Shown: piece by piece, positions 1 through 9,369 of the stretch | Position numbering within the stretch: position 1 is the first letter of the stretch | Layout of the letters: every line of letters begins with the position of its first letter | Notes under the pieces: generated by a model | What the model saw: only the letters and a program-made list of their open reading frames with translations | Told to the model about the DNA's origin: nothing | Database searches by the model: none | Assembly (NCBI RefSeq): GCF_000175615.1 | Contig: NZ_ACVO01000017.1 | Span: 201,134 to 265,133, forward strand | Length of the DNA stretch: 64,000 nucleotides | DNA from: Rothia mucilaginosa ATCC 25296 | GTDB lineage: Bacteria > Actinomycetota > Actinomycetes > Actinomycetales > Micrococcaceae | Reading direction: 5' to 3' | Position numbers and translations under genes: made by a program

Positions 1-2365
1 CGCCGAATGCCGCCACGTTCGAGACGGTGCCCTCGAGCACCATGCCGGGGCGCACGTCCTCGAAATGGGAGACGGACTCGGAGAAGCGGGCGGTGCGGAA
101 GCTACCGCGCGGGTCCAGGCCGGGGCGGCGCAGCTCGGCGAAGATGTCCTCGACCGTGTACACGCCGGCGGTGGCTTCCGTGCTCTCCGGCAGGTGGCCG
201 TCCTGTTCGTGGCTGCCCTGCACGTAGTCGGCTGGGTTTAGCCCGGCAAGCGGGTCGGTTCCGTCTGAGGTACCCAGGGCGCCGGCAACCCAGTGGGCGC
301 CGTTGCGTGCCTGCGCGTCGGCAATAATGCGGCGCGCGAGCGGGTACGCTTCCGGGTGCACGGCGGAGGCGTCCAGCGGCTCCTCACCGCCGCGGATGCG
401 GATGAATCCTGCCGCCTGGCGGAAGGTTTTCGCGCCCAGTCGCGGCACGTTCAGCAGCTGCTGACGGTTCGCGAAGGCGCCGTGTTCGGTGCGGTATGCG
501 ACGATGCGTTCGGCGGTTGCGGTGCCCACTCCCGCCACGTGCGCGAGCAGCTGCACGGAGGCGCTGTTGAGGTTCACGCCCACGGCGTTCACGCAGTCTT
601 CGACGGTGTCGTTGAGAGCGCGGCGCAGGGCGGCGGGCGGCACGTCGTGCTGATACTGGCCCACACCGATGGACTGCGGGTCGATTTTGACGAGCTCGGC
701 GAGCGGGTCCTGCAGGCGGCGTGCAATGGAGACGGCGCCGCGCACGGTTACGTCGTAGTCGGGCAGTTCGGCGGCGGCCAGGGCGGAGGCGGAGTAGACG
801 GAGGCGCCCGCCTCCGAGACGGTCACCTTCTGGGGTGCTTCTGCGCCTTCATCGCGCAGGGTGCGGATTAGTTCGCTGGCGAGCTTGTCGGTTTCGCGGC
901 TTGCGGTGCCGTTGCCAATGGCGATGAGTTCCACGCTGTGCTCGCGGCAGGCGGCGGCGAGCTCGCGCAGTGCTTCTGCCCACTGGTTGCGCGGGGCGTG
1001 CGGGTAGACGGTGCCCACGCGCAGCGGCTCACCGGTGCCGTCGACTACGGCGTATTTCACGCCGTGGCGCAGGCCCGGGTCCAGGCCGAGGGTGGTCTTG
1101 TGTCCGGCGGGTGCGGCGAGCAGAATATCGCGTAGGTTGGAGGCGAACACCTCGGTCGCGTGCTGTGCGGCGGCGTCGAGTAGCTGGTGGCGGATGCGTT
1201 CGGCAAGGCGCGGGCGCAGGTGGCTACGCCATGCGGTGCGCACGGTGGCGGCGAGCCAGCCGAGTACGCGGTCTTCGTCGTCGACGGTGTTGAGCACCTG
1301 CACGGGGATGCGTAGCGCGGCGGCGACTTCACGCTCGTATGCAGAACGGACGTTCTCGTAATTTTCGGCGGCAGCCTCAGCTTCGGCGCGGGCGGCACCA
1401 CGCAGGCGGCTAAGCGCCACGGGGGCGGGTGCCACATCCACCTTGAGGCGCACCACACCGGCATCCTTGGCGCGGTGCAGCGCCAGCACGCGGTGCGGCG
1501 GAATGGAACGAATACGGTCCGAGAAAGCGAAATAGTCGGAGAACTTCGCACCAATGCTTTCCTGACCGGCAATCACGCGAGACTCAATCACGCCGCTTTC
1601 ACGCAGGCGCTTGAGGAGCTTTTCGCTCAGCACCGGGTCGGTGAGGGCGCGGTCAACCAGAATCGCGCGGGCACCGTCGAGGGCCTCTTCGGCGCTGTGA
1701 ATCTGCAGGGCTTCGTCCGCCTCTGCAACCTCAATGCTCTCGTCTTCGTCATCTTCGGTGCCGTCGGTAATGTACGCGGCGGCGATGGCGTGCGCCTCAG
1801 CGAGGGGCACCTCCAGCAGGTCTTCGACGAGGGAATCAAGCCCGGCGGCACGCGCCATCTGGGCGCGGGTCACACGCTCGCTGCGGTACGGGGCGTAGAT
1901 GGCGTTCACGTCTGCGATAGTGGCGGCGTTCATGAGCGAGGAACGCAGCTGCAGCAGGGTGAGCGGGTCGATGAGGCCTTCGTCGGCGCGTTCGGTGAGC
2001 GCTTCGAGCACGCGGTTGCGGCGCTCTTCGAGGGCGCGGAGCTGGCCCAGGCGCGACTGGATGGTGCGCAGCTGGGTGTCGGTGAGGGCGCCCGTTGCTT
2101 CTTTGCGGTAGCGGGCGATGAAGGGTACGGAGTTGTCGGCGTCGAGCAGCGCCACGGCTGCGCGGATGCGGTGCGGCGCGATGCCGGTTTCTATGGCGAG
2201 CGCGTTGATGAGGTGCTCGGCAGGCTGCTCAGTCTTGCCGCCGGTTTCGTGTTTTTCGCGGTGTGCGGCGCTGCTGGGTTCGTTGCCGGCGGCGCTGCTG
2301 GGCGCGGGGTGTGCAGGTCGATCCACGCGCGGGCGGATGCTGCTCGGGAGAGGGTGTTCGCTCAT
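1..2365 (-). CDS. tex: Tex-family RNA-binding transcription accessory protein, 3' end cut by window edge
   Basis: An uninterrupted minus-strand frame of 788 codons starts at the ATG at 2365 and runs off the left edge. The order is that of Tex: N-terminal helical region, an YqgF/RNase H-like part (TTLGLDPGLRHG, then VIAIGNGTASRET-like text), a helix-hairpin-helix part (AHVAGVGTATAERIVAYR), and the beginning of a C-terminal S1 domain (RPGMVLEGTVSNVAAFG) just where the window ends. Tex proteins bind nucleic acid and influence transcription and ribosome-associated processes; they are cytosolic. The first 40 residues are Pro/Ser/Ala-rich and not conserved. No partner gene is visible; the next gene is divergent. 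Identification is secure. Only the S1 end is missing. Confidence 0.93.
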   Translation of the reverse strand, partial: MSEHPLPSSIRPRVDRPAHPAPSSAAGNEPSSAAHREKHETGGKTEQPAEHLINALAIETGIAPHRIRAAVALLDADNSVPFIARYRKEATGALTDTQLRTIQSRLGQLRALEERRNRVLEALTERADEGLIDPLTLLQLRSSLMNAATIADVNAIYAPYRSERVTRAQMARAAGLDSLVEDLLEVPLAEAHAIAAAYITDGTEDDEDESIEVAEADEALQIHSAEEALDGARAILVDRALTDPVLSEKLLKRLRESGVIESRVIAGQESIGAKFSDYFAFSDRIRSIPPHRVLALHRAKDAGVVRLKVDVAPAPVALSRLRGAARAEAEAAAENYENVRSAYEREVAAALRIPVQVLNTVDDEDRVLGWLAATVRTAWRSHLRPRLAERIRHQLLDAAAQHATEVFASNLRDILLAAPAGHKTTLGLDPGLRHGVKYAVVDGTGEPLRVGTVYPHAPRNQWAEALRELAAACREHSVELIAIGNGTASRETDKLASELIRTLRDEGAEAPQKVTVSEAGASVYSASALAAAELPDYDVTVRGAVSIARRLQDPLAELVKIDPQSIGVGQYQHDVPPAALRRALNDTVEDCVNAVGVNLNSASVQLLAHVAGVGTATAERIVAYRTEHGAFANRQQLLNVPRLGAKTFRQAAGFIRIRGGEEPLDASAVHPEAYPLARRIIADAQARNGAHWVAGALGTSDGTDPLAGLNPADYVQGSHEQDGHLPESTEATAGVYTVEDIFAELRRPGLDPRGSFRTARFSESVSHFEDVRPGMVLEGTVSNVAAFG

Positions 2366-2777
2366 CCTTCCAGTTTCGCATATTTCGCCGCGGCTCATGG
2401 GTTGGCCGGTAATGCTGAGAAAAGAGTCAGCGCGGGGCGTATTTTGCTCGCCTGTGCGGGTGCGGGTAAGCGTATTTTTCTATCGCATCTTCTAGTGCAG
2501 ATTACGAGTCTTTACGCACATTTTGCCCTGTGGGTGCGCTAAATATTGTCATCTTTCCGTAAGAAACCGTGTTAGGGGTTCACATATTTGAATAGTGCTT
2601 AGTTTCAGCGATAAATTTAGATAAAAGAGCATATTTTTTGAAAAAATATCTCTTATTCGTGCAGATAAGGGGTGGCCTCACACCACGCAAACGCCCTTAT
2701 CTGCGTGCACACATTCAGGGTTTCGGCGGCACGGTACGACAAGGTGCCGCCACATCCCGCAGATGAAAGAGGGACCC
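2366..2777. other. Divergent intergenic region between tex and the 2778 gene
   Basis: A 412-bp gene-free stretch, clearly A+T-rich between about 2510 and 2660. It must hold the promoters of two divergent genes. I see a 9-bp perfect palindrome (ATATTTTTT/AAAAAATAT, 2631-2649) and a larger stem-loop next to it (listed separately). I could not assign confident -35/-10 boxes. Confidence 0.6.
2661..2704. promoter_or_regulatory. 44-nt stem-loop upstream of the 2778 gene
   Basis: GCAGATAAGGG (2661-2671) pairs perfectly with CCCTTATCTGC (2694-2704). Inside, GTGG and CCAC can also pair. It ends about 74 nt before the ATG at 2778, so it would form either in the leader RNA of that gene or as an operator. 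There is no T-run, so a terminator role is less likely. Confidence 0.45.
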
Positions 2778-4382
2778 ATGCGCGAACAAGCCGCGCTATC
2801 AAACGCGCCGGAGGGCTACTTAGATTTTCACGACGAGTACGCGGAACTCATCGCCGAACTCGCCGCGCTGGGGTTCACCCCTACCCAGGTTCTCCGCCGC
2901 CTCAACTTTCTGTACCCGCACATCAACAAGAAGTACCTGAACTATGCGCTGAGCTCCGGCATCTGGCAGTTTGGCCCGGTCACGGCAGACGCCCCGAGCT
3001 ACACGGTGCTCGCATGTGGCCTCTGGTACGTTTTCGCGGAAGCCTACGATCTGCCTCCGGAGCCCGAGTACGCGGCGCTGATTCTTGATTGCGATATTAT
3101 TCACGACCTGCCGTCCGCGCTGGAGGCACGCCACTTCAACAATGAAGACATTGCGCACGTTCTGGCGAAGATTGGTGCAACGCTCAAGTACCTTGCCGCA
3201 CACCCCTACTCCCAGCTGGAGGAAGAAGCCTACGCGCAGACCCTCGAGGACATCCGGTTGCGCGGCTTGGAAGAAATCGGCACCGAGGGCGGTAGCCTGT
3301 ACACCCTGCTTGCCGCCAGCATGGAGGGCGAATCGGCGTGGCCGGCACCGGTTCAGACCGTCAACGATTACCTCGGCGACGGCGACTGGTCCCTGGGCAT
3401 GCTCCGCACCGGCATCTACCCGGCAGAAGCGCTCGAGAACGAGTGGTATATCGACGCCGCGGCGGTACCCGAGGATTTTGCGCCGAAGACTCTGAGCCTC
3501 TTTTTGAGCTATTGCGCCCGCTACGACCGCGAGCCGACGGCGCTGAACTACGGCTACTGGTCTACCATTCCCACGCTCATTGAGCAGGTGCCGCCCCTGG
3601 GTGCGGTACGCGCCAAGTTCGGCTCCTGGCAGACAACCCTGCATCGCGGACGCACGCAGATTGCCCGCGAGCTACGCCTGTGGACGAGGAACGAAGCCAA
3701 CGTAGCTGCCGTGGAGGCGAGCGCCACTGAGTCGAACGAGGCCGAGGCGAGCGCCGCTGAGGAGCTTGAGCTCCTCGACGCTGAGCTGACTAACGCTGAG
3801 CTGACTAACGCTGAACTCACCGATGCAGAACTAGCAGAGCCGGATACCCCGGACGGCTCCCCTGCGGGCGCTCCCGCAGAATCGGCAGAACCCGCACGTC
3901 TGAGCGCCCGCGAACTCACCGAGCAGGGCATCGGCGTGGTGCAGACCGCCCACACCGACCTGGCGGCGTACCACCGCACCCAGTGGGAGCAGACGGTGGA
4001 GGTCTTCGGCGAACGCCTCGCGCAGCTTGCCTGGAACCGCCGCCTGAGCACCTACTACTTCTTCGACGGAGCCTGCCTGGAAGACGCCGACCCGACCCCC
4101 GTGGTGACGGTTTTCCGTTCCCCCACCGGCTTCCTCTGCGAGCTTGAACCCACCGTCGAGGCGCTGCCCGCCTTCGACCCGGAGTTCCTACAGGAGCACG
4201 GCTGGAGGCACCCGGTACCGGTGCATGCGCTGTGGAACCTGCACGCGCTCGACCCGCTGGAGGCAGCTGCCGCCGTCATTGAGGCGATGCGTTCCGGTTG
4301 CGGTTGTGAACGCTGGGATTTCTACCGCACCGATGATGACAACGACCCGCTTGCCGAAGAGGCTGAGGTGGCGCCCCTCTAA
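2778..4382 (+). CDS. Unknown protein with one segment resembling the HNH-associated repeat
   Basis: A 534-residue soluble protein that I do not recognise as a whole. The start at 2778 is preferred over the ATG at 2763 because AAAGAGGG at 2766-2773 is well spaced for it. Around residues 235-285 the text YCARYDREPTALNYGYW followed by VRAKFGSWQTTL resembles the short helical homing-endonuclease-associated (HNH) repeat, but no HNH nuclease motif is present. Residues about 330-355 are an acidic low-complexity linker built from near-identical 15-bp units (NAELT repeated). The C-terminal third has a compact domain ending in WDFYRTDDDND. No signal peptide or membrane segment is seen. It stands alone, divergent from tex. 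Function unknown; a DNA-binding role would be a guess. Confidence 0.7.
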   Translation: MREQAALSNAPEGYLDFHDEYAELIAELAALGFTPTQVLRRLNFLYPHINKKYLNYALSSGIWQFGPVTADAPSYTVLACGLWYVFAEAYDLPPEPEYAALILDCDIIHDLPSALEARHFNNEDIAHVLAKIGATLKYLAAHPYSQLEEEAYAQTLEDIRLRGLEEIGTEGGSLYTLLAASMEGESAWPAPVQTVNDYLGDGDWSLGMLRTGIYPAEALENEWYIDAAAVPEDFAPKTLSLFLSYCARYDREPTALNYGYWSTIPTLIEQVPPLGAVRAKFGSWQTTLHRGRTQIARELRLWTRNEANVAAVEASATESNEAEASAAEELELLDAELTNAELTNAELTDAELAEPDTPDGSPAGAPAESAEPARLSARELTEQGIGVVQTAHTDLAAYHRTQWEQTVEVFGERLAQLAWNRRLSTYYFFDGACLEDADPTPVVTVFRSPTGFLCELEPTVEALPAFDPEFLQEHGWRHPVPVHALWNLHALDPLEAAAAVIEAMRSGCGCERWDFYRTDDDNDPLAEEAEVAPL

Positions 4383-4447
4383 GCGCACTCCCCCGAGCCT
4401 CTCGGGTTCATCTCTAGAGCCTCTCGGATTCATCCCTGGAGACAGCG

Positions 4448-4494
4448 AAAGCCCGCGTCCCCGCTCCCTGAGAGGAGCAGGTGACGCGGGCTTT
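4448..4494. terminator. Hairpin terminator between the 2778 gene and the permease
   Basis: AAAGCCCGCGTC (4448-4459) pairs with GACGCGGGCTTT (4483-4494), with an inner GCTCC/GGAGC stem. Flanking A and T make it usable from either side, fitting two convergent genes. Confidence 0.75.
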
Positions 4495-4546
4495 ACGCGT
4501 ACGCTGATAGCCGGTACTGGCAACCAGTATGGCTTAGCGTGGGTGT

Positions 4547-6022
4547 TTAGCGTGCCGAGAAAATCTCGGACGCCTCCACAATCGCAATCTGCGCGGTGCG
4601 GGTCGAGATTGCTTCGTGGCGGCGGGCATCAGCGCGGCGTTTGAAGACCCAGCCGATACCCAGAATCACGAACCAGACGGGCATCGCGAGCAGACCCATG
4701 AGGGTTTCCTCGTTCATGGTCAGCACACCAATGGTGAAAGCGAAGAACGCCAGCGACAGCCACGCGGAGAAACGGCCGCCGGGCAGACGGAACTTCGACT
4801 TCTTGTGGCGCGAGGGGAACTTCTTGCGGTACATCAGGTAGCTGACCATAATCATGGCCCACGCAAAAATCACGAGCACCGCAGCCACGGTGGTGACCAG
4901 GTTGAACGCACGAGAGATCGAGTCGCCCGCGTAGAGCAGCACAATCGAGGACAGCAGCATGACGGCGGAAAGGAACAGCGCGTTACGCGGCACACCGTTC
5001 TTGGAAATCTTGCCCAGGAACTGCGGTGCACTGCGCTCGCGTGCCAGGCCGAATGCCATACGCGAGGTGGAGAAGATACCGGAGTTCGCCGAGGAGGTCG
5101 CGCTGGTAATCACCACGAAGTTGATGATGTGCGCGGCGATACCCAGGCCCGCCAGAGTGAACATGGCGACGAAGGGACTCTTATCGGGGCTGACCAGGCG
5201 CCAGGGGGTGACCATCAGGATGACGGCGAGCGCGCCCACGTAGAAGACCATAATACGTACCGGCACGGCGTTAATTGCCTTGGGCAGGGTCTTTTCGGGG
5301 TCCTGGGTTTCTGCGGCGGTGGTACCGACGAGCTCGGAGCCCATGAACGCGAAGACGGCAATCTGGAATGCACCGAGGAAGCCAATCAGGTGGTTGGGGA
5401 ACATTCCGCCGTCGTTCCAGAGGTTTGCAACGGATGCCTGCGCACCACTGGGCGAGGTGAAGCCGACGGCGATCATGCCGCCGCCAACGATAATCAGGGC
5501 GACGATGGCGACGATCTTAATCATGGAGAACCAGAATTCGATTTCGCCGAAGTTCTTCACGGAGACCAGGTTCAGGGTCAGCAACACGCCGATGACAGCG
5601 AGCGCCGGGATCCATGCCTGCAGGTCAGGCCACCACATGTGCAGGTAGCCGACGATTGCGATGATATCCGCGACGGCGGTGACCACCCACATGAACCAGT
5701 AGGACCAGCCGAGGAAGAAGCCCGCCATGGGGCCGACGAGGTCGGTGGTGAAGTCAGAGAATGACTTGTACCTCAGGTTGGAGAGCAGAATCTCGCCCAT
5801 AGCTCGCAGTACCAGGAAGATGACGGCGCCGATGAGCATGTACACGAAAATAACTGAGGGACCCGCCATGGAGATGGCGCGACCGGAGCCCATGAACAGG
5901 CCGGTACCGATGGCACCGCCGATTGCGATGAGCTGGATGTGGCGGTTGCTTAGACCGCGGTGCAGTCGCTCTCCCTGTTCGGGAGCTTTAGGATTCAGGC
6001 TGACGTTGTTCTGTTCAGTCAC
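4547..6022 (-). CDS. APC-family amino-acid permease, CycA/AnsP type (copy 1)
   Basis: A 491-residue polytopic inner-membrane protein with about 12 hydrophobic segments. The N-terminal hallmark HIQLIAIGGAIGTGLFMGSG marks the amino-acid transporter family of proton-coupled permeases (D-serine/D-alanine/glycine, asparagine, phenylalanine and similar). The start is GTG at 6022 with AAGAGGA a few bases upstream. Other family blocks are WSYWFMWVVTAVADI, GEIEFWFSMIKI and SATSSANSGIFSTSRM. The substrate cannot be fixed from sequence; the SANSGIFSTSRM stretch and overall match favour a CycA-like small-amino-acid carrier. It lies just downstream of a second permease of the same type in the same direction, separated by about 440 bp with a terminator, so each has its own transcript. 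Confidence 0.9.
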   Translation of the reverse strand: MTEQNNVSLNPKAPEQGERLHRGLSNRHIQLIAIGGAIGTGLFMGSGRAISMAGPSVIFVYMLIGAVIFLVLRAMGEILLSNLRYKSFSDFTTDLVGPMAGFFLGWSYWFMWVVTAVADIIAIVGYLHMWWPDLQAWIPALAVIGVLLTLNLVSVKNFGEIEFWFSMIKIVAIVALIIVGGGMIAVGFTSPSGAQASVANLWNDGGMFPNHLIGFLGAFQIAVFAFMGSELVGTTAAETQDPEKTLPKAINAVPVRIMVFYVGALAVILMVTPWRLVSPDKSPFVAMFTLAGLGIAAHIINFVVITSATSSANSGIFSTSRMAFGLARERSAPQFLGKISKNGVPRNALFLSAVMLLSSIVLLYAGDSISRAFNLVTTVAAVLVIFAWAMIMVSYLMYRKKFPSRHKKSKFRLPGGRFSAWLSLAFFAFTIGVLTMNEETLMGLLAMPVWFVILGIGWVFKRRADARRHEAISTRTAQIAIVEASEIFSAR

Positions 6023-6389
6023 GACGTCCTCTTTTCAGCGGTTGTACCCCGTACCGCATGTGCCGTTACTGGAATAAGAATCGCTAGATCGCAGCAGGCA
6101 CGGTCACTGTATGAATATGCGGCCATTAGCTTGCGGGGCGTCCCCGGATTTCGGGGCGAGGCTGGGTCTCTATCAAATACCGCGCGGCATTCGGAAGTGT
6201 CACGCTATCGATTGACGCGGAGTTTTTCTGAGAGCTCTCACAGCTACTTGGATAGTTATTCTACAGGTGTTAAGTGCAAGAAAACAGGATTTACGGCAAA
6301 AATGTGACCTATTTCTATTATTTACATCATATCAAGCGACGTAAAAAATGCCGCCCGGAACGTAAACAGGCAGGCACGAGGGCACGAGA

Positions 6390-6432
6390 AAGCCCCGCCT
6401 CCGCATCCCAAAAGAATGCAGAAACGGGGCTT
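6390..6432. terminator. Terminator after permease copy 2
   Basis: AAGCCCCG at 6390-6397 pairs with CGGGGCTT at 6425-6432, with an inner GCAT/ATGC stem. It lies about 27 nt beyond the stop of the 6460-7941 permease and separates the two permease genes. Confidence 0.7.
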
Positions 6433-6459
6433 ACCAACAGCGCCGCAGAAAGAACAGAA

Positions 6460-7941
6460 TTACTTCTGAGCAGCCTCTTCAGCAGGCTTCTCGGCGGCCA
6501 GTGCGCGAGCACGCTTCGCCGCATGGTGGCGGGTCAGAATCTCGTAGCCAATAGCCAGAGCGATGAACCAGATGGGGGTCAGCGCCAGACCGATTGCGGT
6601 GTCCGGGTACAGGCTCAGGGCGTAGACCATAACAGCAAAGAAGACCAGACCAAACCAGCTCATGCCAATACCCCAGGGCATCTTGTATACGGATGCCTCG
6701 TGGCGTTCAGGGAACTTCTTACGGTAGACCAGGTACGCAATCAGGATCATGCTCCAGGTGAAGATACCCATCATCGACGCCACGGAGGTCACCACGGTGA
6801 ACGCCTCCATAATGCCGCTACCGGCGTACAGCATGACCAGGCTGAACAGCAGCAGCACGGTGGTCAGATACAGGGCGTTGGCGGGCACACCGTTCTTGGT
6901 GAGCTTACCCAGTGCGGAGGGGGCGGCGCCGTCGTGTGCCAGACCGTAGACCATGCGGGAGGTCGAGAAAATACCGGAGTTCGCCGAGGACGCTGCGGAG
7001 GTCAGCACCACGAAGTTCACCAGCGATGCGGCAACAGCAATGCCCGCCAGGGAGAACATGCCCACAAAGGGGCTCATGGACTTATCCAGCTTGTCCCAGG
7101 GGGTCACGGCGAGGATGGTCATCAGCGGCAGGGCGTAGAAGAGGCCAATGCGGAAGGGTACCGCATTAATTGCCTTGGGCAGGGTGCGTTCAGGGTGTTC
7201 GGTTTCCGCCACGGCGGTACCGACCAGCTCAGCACCCACGAAGGCAAAGAGCGCAATCTGGAAGGCACCCAGGAAGCCCGTCAGGCCCTGGGTAAAGATA
7301 CCGCTACCGGAGGGGCCGGGGCGATCCCAGAGGTTTGTCACAGAGGCGACGGTACCGTCGGGCGCGGTGAAGCTAAAGGCAACCATGAGCGCACCAACAA
7401 TAATGAGGGCGACAATGGCGACGATTTTAATGACTGCGAACCAGAATTCGATTTCACCGAAGTTCTTCACCGAGGGCAGGTTCAGCAGCAGCAGAGCCAC
7501 GATAACGGTCAGCGCCGGGATGAAGGCTGGGATTTCCGGCCACCAGTATTTGATGTAGCCGGTAATGGCAATGACGTCCGCGATACCTGTGACGACCCAG
7601 AAGAACCAGTACGACCAGCCGACGAAGAAGCCGGCGCGCAGGCCGAGGATGTCGGTGATGAAGTCGGTGAAGGACTTGTACTTGGGGTTGGAGAGCAGAA
7701 TCTCGCCCATGGCGCGCAGAACAAAGTAGATGACGCTACCGATAATGGCGTAAACAAAGACGATGGAGGGGCCGGTCAGGGCGATGGTCTTTGCTGAGCC
7801 GAGGAACAGGCCGGTGCCGATGGCGCCGCCAATAGCGATCAGCTGGATGTGTCGGTAGCTTAGTCCGCGCTGAAGCTTGGAGTGCTCAGCTTCGGAGTCT
7901 AGGCCGGTGACGGAGTTGTGCTGCATTGGCTGCTGTGTCAC
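6460..7941 (-). CDS. APC-family amino-acid permease, CycA/AnsP type (copy 2)
   Basis: A 493-residue permease of the same type as its downstream neighbour, with HIQLIAIGGAIGTGLFLGSA, GEIEFWFAVIKIVAIVALI and SAASSANSGIFSTSRM blocks and about 12 membrane segments. The open frame continues upstream to 8157, but the basic, Ser/Arg-rich extension is not permease-like. I place the start at the GTG at 7941, preceded by GGAAAGAG, which gives a short hydrophilic N-terminus as in copy 1. The two proteins are clearly paralogs from an old tandem duplication and differ mostly at both ends and in loops. Likely a proton symporter for small neutral or D-amino acids; the exact substrate is not inferable. Confidence 0.88.
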   Translation of the reverse strand: MTQQPMQHNSVTGLDSEAEHSKLQRGLSYRHIQLIAIGGAIGTGLFLGSAKTIALTGPSIVFVYAIIGSVIYFVLRAMGEILLSNPKYKSFTDFITDILGLRAGFFVGWSYWFFWVVTGIADVIAITGYIKYWWPEIPAFIPALTVIVALLLLNLPSVKNFGEIEFWFAVIKIVAIVALIIVGALMVAFSFTAPDGTVASVTNLWDRPGPSGSGIFTQGLTGFLGAFQIALFAFVGAELVGTAVAETEHPERTLPKAINAVPFRIGLFYALPLMTILAVTPWDKLDKSMSPFVGMFSLAGIAVAASLVNFVVLTSAASSANSGIFSTSRMVYGLAHDGAAPSALGKLTKNGVPANALYLTTVLLLFSLVMLYAGSGIMEAFTVVTSVASMMGIFTWSMILIAYLVYRKKFPERHEASVYKMPWGIGMSWFGLVFFAVMVYALSLYPDTAIGLALTPIWFIALAIGYEILTRHHAAKRARALAAEKPAEEAAQK

Positions 7942-8445
7942 GTATTTCTCTTTCCTGCGTCGATTCGCCCTAAATTTCACTCGGGGGCGAGTCCGGGTGG
8001 TTGGTATTCGTGCATAATCCTGAACGGCGCGCCAGGAGGCGGTTCCCGCGCTTCCCGAGCCGGCGCGGTACGCTTGGGCTTGTGGGCTCCGATTTCGCGG
8101 GGCTTCCGACTTCTTGCATCGCCGATAAAGGGTTATGCAGAGAATGCATAATTTCAAATTTTACCCCCTCATACCCACACAAGTACAAGGAATACAACAT
8201 CACCAGATTTTTGAGACGGGGCGATTGAGACGGGGCGAGCCTGTGGTATCTCTCAGCCTCCACCCGGAACACGCCCCGCACCACCCCTGAGCCGCCGCAC
8301 TTTTGTCTGCGCGCTAAATTTCTGTGTTTCTCAGACCGGCATACGCCCGGCTAGTTCAGCGTCATGCCCGGCTAGTTCAGCGTCACGCCAGCCCCGCACG
8401 CCGCGAAACCGCACGGTGTAGCGGCGCTACGCTATTCTTTTAGGT
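7942..8445. other. Divergent intergenic region with two short tandem repeats
   Basis: About 500 bp between permease copy 2 and trmB. It holds a 14-bp unit (TTGAGACGGGGCGA) twice at 8211-8238 and a 21-bp unit starting GCCCGGCTAG twice at about 8346-8388. No conserved protein is readable in any frame. The promoters for both flanking genes must be here. Confidence 0.55.
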
Positions 8446-9252
8446 ATGTCTACTGAGAACACGCAGCCTAGCCAGGCACCCGAATCCACCGAAGAAAAGG
8501 CCAAGAAGCCGGTTCCCGAGGAATTCTTCCGCCAGCCCTACTCCTTCGTCCGCCGCGGCGACCGCCTCACCGCGCGCCGCCAGAAGGCGTGGGACACCTA
8601 CTCCCCCACCCACGTGCTGGACATTCCGCGCCTGCGCACCGACACCTCCGTCGCGCCCGAGGCAACTTTCGACCCGGTTAAGATTTACGGCCGTGAGGCG
8701 TACCAGGTCGTCGAGATCGGTTCCGGTCTGGGCGAGGCGATTGTGCACCGCGCAGCTGAGGTGCCCGAGGCGAACTTCCTCGCCGTTGAGGTGTACACCC
8801 CCGGCATCGCGGACCTGCTGCTGAAGATGGGCAACGCTGGCGTGGAGAACGTGCGTGTGGCTCAAGCGAACGCACCCGAACTGCTCGACAACATGCTCGA
8901 GGAGAACTCCGTGGACGAGCTGTGGGTGTTCTTCCCGGACCCCTGGCACAAGTCCCGCCACCACAAGCGCCGCCTGGTATCCCCGGCGTTCGCTGATAAG
9001 GTTGCGCGCGTGCTCAAGCCCGGCGGCATTTGGCGTCTGGCGACTGACTGGGAGGAGTACGCCCTGGTCATGCGTGAGGTTCTGGAGGCGCACCCCGACT
9101 TTGAGAACGTGAACCCCGGCGCTGGTGCGACTGAGGAGGATCCGCTGGGTGGTTGGGCTCCGCGTTGGGAGGGTCGTACCCTCACCAGCTTTGAGCGTAA
9201 GGCTCAGGAGGCGGGCCGCCGCGCGCACGATCTGACCTACCGCCGCAAGTAA
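8446..9252 (+). CDS. trmB: tRNA (guanine-N7-)-methyltransferase
   Basis: A 268-residue cytosolic enzyme that methylates G46 of tRNA using SAM. The SAM-binding motif VVEIGSGLGEAI lies at residues 88-99 and the TrmB signature FPDPWHKSRHHKRR at 163-176; LKPGGIWRLATDWEEYA follows. The N-terminal 40 residues are a Glu/Pro/Lys-rich extension common in actinobacterial forms. It stands alone and ends about 60 nt before the palindrome that opens the defence island. Identification is secure. Confidence 0.95.
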   Translation: MSTENTQPSQAPESTEEKAKKPVPEEFFRQPYSFVRRGDRLTARRQKAWDTYSPTHVLDIPRLRTDTSVAPEATFDPVKIYGREAYQVVEIGSGLGEAIVHRAAEVPEANFLAVEVYTPGIADLLLKMGNAGVENVRVAQANAPELLDNMLEENSVDELWVFFPDPWHKSRHHKRRLVSPAFADKVARVLKPGGIWRLATDWEEYALVMREVLEAHPDFENVNPGAGATEEDPLGGWAPRWEGRTLTSFERKAQEAGRRAHDLTYRRK

Positions 9253-9314
9253 GCGGAGTAGCGCCAGTTACCGCCAGGTGGTTTCCCGCCAGCGCGCAAA
9301 GTGCATATAGGTTA

Positions 9315-9358
9315 AAGGAGGTGAGGCTCCCCGATCATTCGGGGAGCCTCACCTCCTT
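9315..9358. repeat. Left flanking palindrome of the A+T-rich island (copy 1)
   Basis: A 19-bp perfect inverted repeat starting AAGGAGGTGAGG (9315-9333 and 9340-9358) with loop ATCATT. It can act as a terminator for trmB and for the minus-strand island operon. The same 44 nt recur at 11758-11801 with one loop change, so the island is bracketed by direct copies of one palindrome. Confidence 0.85.
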
Positions 9359-9369
9359 AACGGTTAGTT

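Noticed and set aside
9315..9334. AAGGAGGTGAGG as a ribosome-binding site
   Set aside because: It matches the anti-Shine-Dalgarno sequence but is buried in a perfect hairpin and no start codon follows at the right distance.
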